DNA of 5,367 nucleotides from assembly GCA_028869325.1 (NCBI GenBank), contig JAGWST010000533.1:1-5367 (forward strand), read 5' to 3'. Source of the stretch: a bacterium (lineage in GTDB: Bacteria; Vulcanimicrobiota; Vulcanimicrobiia; Vulcanimicrobiales; SCRA01). The translations under genes and the position numbers were made by a program. The notes under the pieces are model-generated. The model did no database searches. It saw only the letters and a list, made by a program, of their open reading frames with translations, and was not told the origin of the DNA. Positions 1 through 5,367 of this stretch are shown piece by piece (positions within the stretch are counted from its first letter, which is position 1; each line of letters opens with the position of its first letter).

Positions 1-530
1 CCGTTGTGGACCATCTTCGAGAAGTGGCCCGAGCCGACGGGGCCGGTGTGCAGGTAACCGTCCTGTGGTGCCAGCGTGCGGAAGAGCGGCTCGACCAGAC
101 GGATGTCGGCATCGTCGCCGCCGACCATCAGGCAGTAGCCCTCCTTCAGGCCCCAGATGCCGCCGCTGGTTCCCGCGTCGCAGAAGCCGATCTCGCGCTC
201 GCGCAGCAGCTTGGCGTGGCGCAGCGAGTCGGTGTACTTCGAGTTGCCGCCGTCGACCACGACGTCGCCTCGCTCGAGCCGCGTCGAGAGCGACTCGATC
301 GTTTGATTGGTGGGATCGCCGGCCGGCACCATGATCCAGACCGCGCGGTGCGGCCCCTGCAGCTTGGCAACCAGCTCATCGAGCGCGGCGGCGCCCGTAG
401 CCCCCATCGCGACGGCGCGCTCGACCGCCTCGCCGCTGCGGTCGTAGACCACCACCTGGTGTCCGCCTTGCAGCAGCCGCTCCGTCATGTTGGCGCCCAT
501 GCGGCCCAGGCCGATCATTCCAACTTGCAT
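1..530 (-). CDS. gnd: 6-phosphogluconate dehydrogenase, decarboxylating, short type; C-terminus cut off
   Basis: Oxidatively decarboxylates 6-phosphogluconate to ribulose 5-phosphate and CO2, producing NAD(P)H. The first 176 residues are visible and stop-free to the left edge. They begin MQVGMIGLGRMGANM, a Rossmann dinucleotide fold with GLGRMG at 7-12. Then come VPAGDPT (68-74), VVVDGGNSKYTDS (90-102), AGTSGGIWGLKEGYC (119-133) and GPVGSGHFSKMVHN (163-176), where Lys172 matches the catalytic lysine. GTSGGIWGLKEGY marks the short (about 300-residue) GndA/YqeC-like form rather than the 470-residue E. coli form, so roughly 120 residues are probably missing. The residue at the end of the second strand is Asp30 (VYDRS), where NADP enzymes usually have an Asn-Arg-Thr type motif, which suggests NAD or mixed use. 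The ATG is placed directly before the Rossmann strand; the next ATG (codon 5) would cut into it. A related beta-hydroxyacid dehydrogenase is unlikely given the KMVHN motif. Confidence 0.95.
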   Translation of the reverse strand, partial: MQVGMIGLGRMGANMTERLLQGGHQVVVYDRSGEAVERAVAMGATGAAALDELVAKLQGPHRAVWIMVPAGDPTNQTIESLSTRLERGDVVVDGGNSKYTDSLRHAKLLREREIGFCDAGTSGGIWGLKEGYCLMVGGDDADIRLVEPLFRTLAPQDGYLHTGPVGSGHFSKMVHN

Positions 531-534
531 CGCT

Positions 535-540
535 CTCCCC
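535..540 (-). promoter_or_regulatory. Probable ribosome binding site of gnd
   Basis: GGGGAG on the minus strand, 4 nt before the ATG at 530, in the 32-nt gap after tal-pgi. The purine-rich run GGTTGGGGAGAG is a plausible Shine-Dalgarno sequence, but the spacing is slightly short. No other start nearby preserves the N-terminal Rossmann strand, so the start call does not depend on this site alone. Confidence 0.65.
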
Positions 541-562
541 AACCTTTTCTGTGAGCGCGCTC

Positions 563-3439
563 TTAGGCGGGTGCGGTCACGGCATCGTGCGCGGCCGCCA
601 GCAGGCGTTTGAGCCCGTGCTCGGCGTCGCGGCCCAGGTGCACACGCGCGCCGCGGCGCCTGCGGGAATCCAACGCTTGGAAGTCGCCCAGAGCCTGCGC
701 GTGCTCCAGCGTGCCGAACGAGGCGCCCAAGCCGGGGATGGCGAGCGACTCGTGGGCATCGGCCGTCAACGCAAGGACCACGATCGTATCCGGGCCGCCT
801 TTGTGGAGCTGCCCGGTGGAGTGCAGGAAGCGCGGGCCGAAGCCGACCGTCGTGGCGACCTTGTAGTGGTCGCGAACGAGCACGCGCAGCTCGCGCAGCG
901 CATCGACATTCGCCTGCGTCATCGGAAGATATGCCGTGATCGCGAGGTAGTCCCGGGGGCGAAGCTGAGCGAAGATCGCGGCCAGCGTCTCCGGCAGCTC
1001 GGCGCGGCCCAGGTTGGGGCTCCCCGCCAGCGGGTAGAGCGCGAGGCCATCGGCGTACTCGCGCGCCGGTTTGCCCTCGGCGAAGTCGCCGTGCTCTTTG
1101 AAGGCCTCGAGCAGCGCGTTGGTGTTCTCTTTCGACTCTTGGACATTGGGTTGGTCGAAGGCGTCGATGCCCAGGAGGGAGCCTGCCGCCGCCGTCGCGA
1201 TCTCCCAGAGGTACATCCACTGCGCGATCTCCGTGAGCGCGCTCATGCGCAGGCGGACCACCGGATGGCCGGCATCCTCCAGCGCACGCAGCTTGGCGGC
1301 GATGTCGCGCTCGATCGTGGGCAGGGGGCCGCCCGCGTCGGGCGGATCGCCTTCGAGACCATCGGCGACGTAGATGAAGAGGCGATCATCGCCGTAGCCG
1401 CCCTGATCGCCGAGCGGCTCGCCTTCGACCGGCACGATGCCGGTGCCGCTCTTGCCCGTCGACTCCGCGATGAGCTGCTCCAGCCAGTAGCCGAAGGCCG
1501 CGGCAGCCGGCGGCGCGATGAGCGTGAGCTTGTCGCGGCCGGCCTTGGCCAGACCGCCGATGATCGCACCGAGCCGCGTACCGGGACTGTGCTCCTCCGT
1601 CACCGAGGAGGCGGCCGCGGCCATGCCGGCCGTGCCCTCGTCGAGCAGCGCCTTGACGTCGTAGCCGGCCACCGCGGCGGGGGCAAGACCGAAGAAGGAG
1701 AGGGCCGAGTAGCGGCCGCCGATATCCGCCATGTTGGTGAAGATGCGCAGGAAGCCGCCCTCGCGCGCCTCCTTCTCCAGCGCCGTGCCGGGATCGGTGA
1801 TGGCGACGAACTGTTTGGCGGCGCGTTGCGAGCCGACCGCCTTCTGCACGCGGTCGTAGAAATAGCGGAAGAAGGCGTTCGGCTCGAGCGTCGTGCCGCT
1901 CTTGCTCGAGACGAAGAAGAGGCTGCGCGTGAGATCGAGCTGCCGTTCCAGCGCGACGATCTGCGCCGGATCGCTGGAGTCGAGCACGTGCAGGCGCGGG
2001 CAGCCGCTGATCCGTCCGAAGGTCAAGCGGAAGACGTCGGGGGCCAGCGAGCTGCCGCCCATGCCCAGCACCACGGCGTCGGTGAAGCCGTTCGCCCTGA
2101 CTTCGGCGGCGAAGGATTGGAGGTCGGCAAGATGCTCGAGCATCTCGTGGGGGACGTCGAGCCACCCCAACGCGTTCGAGATGATCTTGACGTGCGCCGG
2201 GTCGCTCGACCAGAGCGCGGCATCCTTCTTCCAAAGGCGCTGATCGAAGCGCCTCTCTTTCAATTGCGCGAGGCCCTGCTCGGCGGCAGCCTGCGCACTG
2301 CCGAGCTTGGCGAAGATGCGCTCACCGTCGCCGCCGCGCAGCAGCGCCATCTTCTTCCCGATGGTGGCGATCAGCTCGTCGTAGCTCTCGTCGAAGAGGA
2401 CGACGCCATCGTCTTGCAGCTGCTTGGTCACGTCGAAGATGGAGATGCCCGCCTGCCTGAGGCGCGCCAAGTGCCCCGCGGCACGGTCGAGCTCCTGCGT
2501 GACGGTATCGGCGACGATTCTGCCACGGTCGAGAAGCGCTTGCAGCGTCTGTGTCGGCATGGTGTTGATCGTATCGCGGCCGACCAGCGGCTCGACGTAC
2601 ATGAGATCGGGGTAGGCGGGGTTCTTCGTGCTGGTCGAGGCCCACAGCGGACGCTGCACGCGCGCGCCTTTCGCGGCGAGCGCCTTGAAGCGTGCGTCGC
2701 CGTAGATGCGCTGAAAGCGACGGAAATCTTCCTTGAGCAAGGCCACGCCGGCGGCGCCGAGCAGATCCTTGAGATCGTCGCCTTTGGCGATGCGCGCCTG
2801 CAGCAGCTTGTCGACCGCCGTGTCGATACGGCTGACGAATACGGAGGCCACGGAGTGGAGATCGTCGATCGGTTTGCCCGCGGCGGCGCGCGCCTCCAGC
2901 GCCTCGATGTAGGTCCAGGCGATCTGCTCGTAGGTCTCCATGCCGAAGATCAGCGTGATGTTGATGTTCATGCCCTCGGTGAGGCACTGGCGAATCGCCG
3001 GGACGCACTCGGGCGTCGAGGGGATCTTCACCATCACATTGGGGCGATTGACCTCGCGCCAGAGGCGGCGCGCCTCTTCGATGGTGCCCTGGGCATCGCG
3101 GGCGAGTTTGGGCGAGACCTCGATCGAGACGAAGCCGTCACCGTGCTGCGATGCCTCGAAGAGCGGCCGGAAGGCGTCGCAGGCCTGTTGGATGTCGCGC
3201 ACGGCCAGACGCTCGAAGACCTCCGGCGCGGAGAGGCCGGCATCGAGGAGGTCGCGTAACTGCTCGTCGTAGTCGTCGCCCGCGCCGATCGCCTTCGAGA
3301 AGATTGTCGGATTGGAGGTCATCCCGCGCAGGCCGTCGCCGATGAGGCGCTCCAGCTCGCCGGAGGCGAACATGGCGCGGCGGATGTTGTCGAGCCAGAC
3401 GCTTTGGCAGCAGCTCCAGAGTTGCTGGATGTGGTTCAC
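563..3439 (-). CDS. tal-pgi: Bifunctional transaldolase / glucose-6-phosphate isomerase
   Basis: A 958-residue fusion, close to the usual length of such fusions. Residues 1-365 are transaldolase, which transfers a dihydroxyacetone unit from sedoheptulose 7-phosphate to glyceraldehyde 3-phosphate. It shows WLDNIRR with Asp17, MTSNPTIFSKAI (40-51), VMVKIPSTPE with Schiff-base Lys138, and LWASTSTKNP (265-274). From about 390 follows phosphoglucose isomerase, which interconverts fructose 6-phosphate and glucose 6-phosphate: VLGMGGSSLAPDV (457-469), SIS phosphate-binding SSKSGTT (511-517), GGRYSALS with Arg576, ESTGKSGTG with catalytic Glu659, and FDQPNVQESK ending in catalytic Lys770. About 185 further residues include GFGPRFLHSTGQLHKGG (866-882). 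The GTG start is chosen because homology begins there and a GAGGAG site sits 7 nt upstream. The frame stays open to an ATG at 4243, but that part lies over tkt and resembles no transaldolase sequence. All key residues of both activities are present, so both are probably functional. It ends in TAA, 32 nt before gnd. Confidence 0.97.
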   Translation of the reverse strand: MNHIQQLWSCCQSVWLDNIRRAMFASGELERLIGDGLRGMTSNPTIFSKAIGAGDDYDEQLRDLLDAGLSAPEVFERLAVRDIQQACDAFRPLFEASQHGDGFVSIEVSPKLARDAQGTIEEARRLWREVNRPNVMVKIPSTPECVPAIRQCLTEGMNINITLIFGMETYEQIAWTYIEALEARAAAGKPIDDLHSVASVFVSRIDTAVDKLLQARIAKGDDLKDLLGAAGVALLKEDFRRFQRIYGDARFKALAAKGARVQRPLWASTSTKNPAYPDLMYVEPLVGRDTINTMPTQTLQALLDRGRIVADTVTQELDRAAGHLARLRQAGISIFDVTKQLQDDGVVLFDESYDELIATIGKKMALLRGGDGERIFAKLGSAQAAAEQGLAQLKERRFDQRLWKKDAALWSSDPAHVKIISNALGWLDVPHEMLEHLADLQSFAAEVRANGFTDAVVLGMGGSSLAPDVFRLTFGRISGCPRLHVLDSSDPAQIVALERQLDLTRSLFFVSSKSGTTLEPNAFFRYFYDRVQKAVGSQRAAKQFVAITDPGTALEKEAREGGFLRIFTNMADIGGRYSALSFFGLAPAAVAGYDVKALLDEGTAGMAAAASSVTEEHSPGTRLGAIIGGLAKAGRDKLTLIAPPAAAAFGYWLEQLIAESTGKSGTGIVPVEGEPLGDQGGYGDDRLFIYVADGLEGDPPDAGGPLPTIERDIAAKLRALEDAGHPVVRLRMSALTEIAQWMYLWEIATAAAGSLLGIDAFDQPNVQESKENTNALLEAFKEHGDFAEGKPAREYADGLALYPLAGSPNLGRAELPETLAAIFAQLRPRDYLAITAYLPMTQANVDALRELRVLVRDHYKVATTVGFGPRFLHSTGQLHKGGPDTIVVLALTADAHESLAIPGLGASFGTLEHAQALGDFQALDSRRRRGARVHLGRDAEHGLKRLLAAAHDAVTAPA

Positions 3440-3446
3440 GACGAAT

Positions 3447-3452
3447 CTCCTC
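3447..3452 (-). promoter_or_regulatory. Ribosome binding site of tal-pgi
   Basis: GAGGAG on the minus strand, 7 nt upstream of the GTG at 3439, inside the 17-nt gap after the tkt stop codon. It decides the start: it supports the GTG over any of the upstream in-frame starts that lie within tkt. The short gap would allow ribosomes finishing tkt to reload on tal-pgi, which is inference. Confidence 0.85.
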
Positions 3453-3456
3453 GTTT

Positions 3457-5367
3457 CTAGCGCTTGGCGGGGGCGGCGGCGAGCGCCGCGGCACGCTCGG
3501 CGACGTTGGCGGGGGTGAAGCCGAAGTGCTCGGCTACCGCCGCGAGCGGAGCCGACTCGCCGAACCGGTCGATGCCAAGAGAGTCGCCCTGCTCCCCGAC
3601 CCAGCGGCGCCAGCCGAACGTTGCCGCCGCTTCGACGGAGAGACGCGCGCCGACCTGGGGAGGGAGCACCACGTCGCGGTACGCCCGCTCCTGACGCTCG
3701 AAGAGATCCCACGAGGGCATGGAGACGACGCGCGTTCCGATGCCGCGCCGCTCGAGAAGCTCGCGGGCTCTCAGGCAGAGCGAGACCTCCGAGCCGGTGG
3801 CGATGAGGATCAGATCGAGCGCTGCACCGCTCTCGGCGAGCACGTACGCGCCGCGCTCGACGGGGGCGCCGGCCGTGCCCGCCAGGATGGGGAGCTTCTG
3901 GCGCGTGAGCACCAAGGCCGTTGGGCCGTCGCGGCGGGCGACGGCGATGCGCCACGCCGCGGCCGTCTCGTTGGCGTCGGCGGGACGGAGCATGGAGAGG
4001 TTCGGCATCGCGCGCAGCCCGGCCAGGTGCTCGATCGGCTGATGCGTCGGGCCGTCTTCGCCGAGCATGACGGAGTCGTGGGTGAAGATGAAGAGCACCC
4101 GCAGCTTGCTGAGCGCCGCCAGCCGGATCGCGGGCCTCATGTAATCGGAGAAGGTGAAGAACGTGGCCGTGAACGGCAGCAGTCCGCCGTGGGCGGCGAT
4201 GCCGTTCGAGGCCGCCCCCATGGCGTGCTCGCGGATGCCCCAATGGATGTTCCGCCCTTGATAACTCCGCGCTTGGAAGTCGCCGAGGTCCTTCAGGTAC
4301 GTCTTGGTGGAGGGGTCGAGGTCGGCGCTGCCGCCGATCAGCTCGGGGAGCGCGGGGGCGAGGGCGTTCTCTACCTTGTTACCGGCGTCGCGCGTCGCGA
4401 GCTCCCCGTCCTCCGGCTTGAAGACGGGCAGTGCGGCGGCGAACTCGGGAGGCAGCTCGCCGGAGATCATACGCCGCAGCTCCGCCGCCACCGCGGGGTA
4501 GGCGGCTGCGTAGCGCTCGAAACGCTCCTCCCAGGCCTGCTCCTGGGAGCGACCGCGCTCGACGGCCTGGCGGAAGAACGCGAGTGCATCCTCGGGAACG
4601 TAGAAAGCCGGCTCCAGCGGCCAGCCGAGCGCCTCTTTGGTCTTCTCGACGTTCTCGGCTCCCAGCGGCTCGCCGTGCGATTTATACGAGCCGGCCAGCG
4701 GCGAGCCGTAGCCGATGGTGCTGCGGACGACGATCAGCGAGGGGCGATCCGCCGCGTCGCGGGCGAGCTCGAGTGCCCGCGATGCCGCATCGGCGTCGTA
4801 GGCCTGGTCGGCGCCGACGAACTGGGTGTGCCAGCCGAGCGCCTCGTACTTCTTGACGACGTCCTCCGTGTAGGTGACATCCGTCGGCGCCGCGAGCGAG
4901 ACGTGGTTGTCGTCGTAGAAGACGATCAGCTTGCCCAGGCCTAGGTGGCCCGCCACGGAGGCGGCCTCGTTGGCGACGCCCTCCATCAAGTCGCCGTCGC
5001 TAGCGATGGCATAGGTGTGATGGTCGATGATCGTATGGCCTGGGCGGTTGTAGCGCGCGGCGAGATTCGCCTCCGCGATCGCCATGCCCACGGCGTCTCC
5101 GAAGCCCTGTCCTAGCGGCCCGGTGGTGACCTCCAGGCCGGGCGCGGCCCCGCGCTCGGGGTGGCCCGGGGTCCGGCTGCCCAGCTGGCGGAAGGCGCGC
5201 AGATCGTCCAGCTCCAGCCCGTAGCCGGTCAGATAGAGCAGCGAGTAGACCAACATCGAGCCGTGGCCCGCGGAGAGCACGAAGCGATCGCGGTCGAACC
5301 AATGCGGGTTGGACGGGCTGTGCTTCAGGTGGCGCGTCCACAGCGCGTACGCGTATGCCGCGGCGCC
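3457..5367 (-). CDS. tkt: Transketolase, N-terminus cut off by the window edge
   Basis: Thiamine-diphosphate enzyme of the non-oxidative pentose phosphate pathway. It moves two-carbon ketol units between xylulose 5-phosphate and ribose 5-phosphate or erythrose 4-phosphate in the cytoplasm. The visible 636 residues run to a TAG stop and cover all three transketolase domains. In visible numbering: WFDRDRF followed by LSAGHGSM (about 23-38), GPLGQGF (83-89), the ThDP/Mg motif ASDGDLMEG with Asp124 and Asn154, KSHGEPLG (229-236), GGSADLDPS (345-353), GIREHAMG with catalytic Glu380, and GEDGPTHQP (437-445). The offset to E. coli TktA (Glu411, Asp155, Asn185, His473, as I remember them) is a constant 31, so about 31 residues are missing, including the SGHPG segment. 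The frame is open to the right edge; the GTG at 5280 lies inside the conserved core and is not the start. The motif has SDG where E. coli has GDG. It is first of three genes, 17 nt before tal-pgi. Confidence 0.97.
   Translation of the reverse strand, partial: GAAAYAYALWTRHLKHSPSNPHWFDRDRFVLSAGHGSMLVYSLLYLTGYGLELDDLRAFRQLGSRTPGHPERGAAPGLEVTTGPLGQGFGDAVGMAIAEANLAARYNRPGHTIIDHHTYAIASDGDLMEGVANEAASVAGHLGLGKLIVFYDDNHVSLAAPTDVTYTEDVVKKYEALGWHTQFVGADQAYDADAASRALELARDAADRPSLIVVRSTIGYGSPLAGSYKSHGEPLGAENVEKTKEALGWPLEPAFYVPEDALAFFRQAVERGRSQEQAWEERFERYAAAYPAVAAELRRMISGELPPEFAAALPVFKPEDGELATRDAGNKVENALAPALPELIGGSADLDPSTKTYLKDLGDFQARSYQGRNIHWGIREHAMGAASNGIAAHGGLLPFTATFFTFSDYMRPAIRLAALSKLRVLFIFTHDSVMLGEDGPTHQPIEHLAGLRAMPNLSMLRPADANETAAAWRIAVARRDGPTALVLTRQKLPILAGTAGAPVERGAYVLAESGAALDLILIATGSEVSLCLRARELLERRGIGTRVVSMPSWDLFERQERAYRDVVLPPQVGARLSVEAAATFGWRRWVGEQGDSLGIDRFGESAPLAAVAEHFGFTPANVAERAAALAAAPAKR

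Larger units (their letters stand above)
1..5367 (-). other. Probable pentose phosphate operon tkt, tal-pgi, gnd
   Basis: Three genes of one pathway lie on one strand with gaps of only 17 nt (3440-3456) and 32 nt (531-562). I see neither a stem-loop followed by a T-run nor convincing promoter elements in either gap, so co-transcription from a promoter to the right of the window is likely. Both ends are cut by the window, so operon boundaries are unknown. No gap between genes exceeds 40 nt, and there is no unannotated stretch of any size. Confidence 0.8.

Noticed and set aside
6..554. A 182-codon plus-strand frame opposite gnd.
   Set aside because: Same antisense register effect; the minus strand here encodes clear 6-phosphogluconate dehydrogenase motifs.
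553..562. Palindrome GAGCGCGCTC right after the tal-pgi stop codon, as a possible terminator hairpin.
   Set aside because: It is only 10 bases with no room for a loop, the flanks do not extend the pairing, and no T-run follows, so it cannot form a stable terminator.
551..3259. A 902-codon plus-strand frame as a real protein.
   Set aside because: It is the exact-register antisense of tal-pgi, has no recognisable domain, and its openness follows from the absence of TTA, CTA and TCA codons in the sense gene.
1386..3494. Minus-strand frames at 1386-2234, 2322-3008 and 3138-3494 as separate genes.
   Set aside because: They are out-of-frame readings within tal-pgi (the last also crosses the end of tkt), composed mostly of Arg, Ala and Pro without domain motifs.
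3440..4243. The tal-pgi frame stays open for 268 further codons upstream, to an ATG within tkt, giving a possible 1226-residue protein.
   Set aside because: The extra part is Arg/Ala/Pro-rich, resembles no known domain and overlaps strongly conserved tkt sequence. The GTG at 3439 has a good ribosome binding site and is where transaldolase homology begins.
3526..4944. A 472-codon plus-strand frame opposite tkt.
   Set aside because: Same antisense register effect; the translation is rich in Arg, Gly, Glu and Ala with no recognisable motif.
5278..5280. GTG as the tkt start, giving a 607-residue protein.
   Set aside because: The frame continues upstream to the window edge through conserved transketolase sequence ([20 protein letters not shown]), so this valine is internal.

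Overview
The window is a single co-directional block of central carbon metabolism on the minus strand. Read in the direction of transcription (right to left) it holds transketolase (tkt, 5' end cut by the right edge), a bifunctional transaldolase/glucose-6-phosphate isomerase fusion (tal-pgi, complete, 958 residues), and a decarboxylating 6-phosphogluconate dehydrogenase of the short type (gnd, 3' end cut by the left edge). The gaps between genes are 17 and 32 nt and contain ribosome binding sites but no terminator or promoter that I can see. The three genes are therefore probably one operon, whose promoter lies beyond the right edge.

Together the genes cover most of the pentose phosphate pathway. 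Gnd oxidises 6-phosphogluconate to ribulose 5-phosphate. Transketolase and the transaldolase half of the fusion rearrange pentose phosphates into fructose 6-phosphate and glyceraldehyde 3-phosphate. The isomerase half returns fructose 6-phosphate to glucose 6-phosphate, ready for another oxidative turn. Glucose-6-phosphate dehydrogenase (zwf), 6-phosphogluconolactonase and the two pentose-phosphate isomerase/epimerase enzymes are not in the window. A zwf gene downstream of gnd, beyond the left edge, would be a natural expectation, but this is inference.

The DNA is GC-rich (mid-60s percent by eye) with strongly G/C-biased third codon positions, Shine-Dalgarno sites and one GTG start, so it is bacterial. 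The fused Tal-Pgi, short-form Gnd and an SDG-type transketolase fit several high-GC lineages. I cannot assign a phylum from this sequence alone.

The long plus-strand open frames (6-554, 551-3259, 3526-4944) are antisense shadows in codon register with the real genes. I found no RNA gene, mobile element, CRISPR array or notable repeat. This is an ordinary housekeeping region. The points most worth a second look are the enzyme fusion with its C-terminal extension and the cofactor preference of Gnd.
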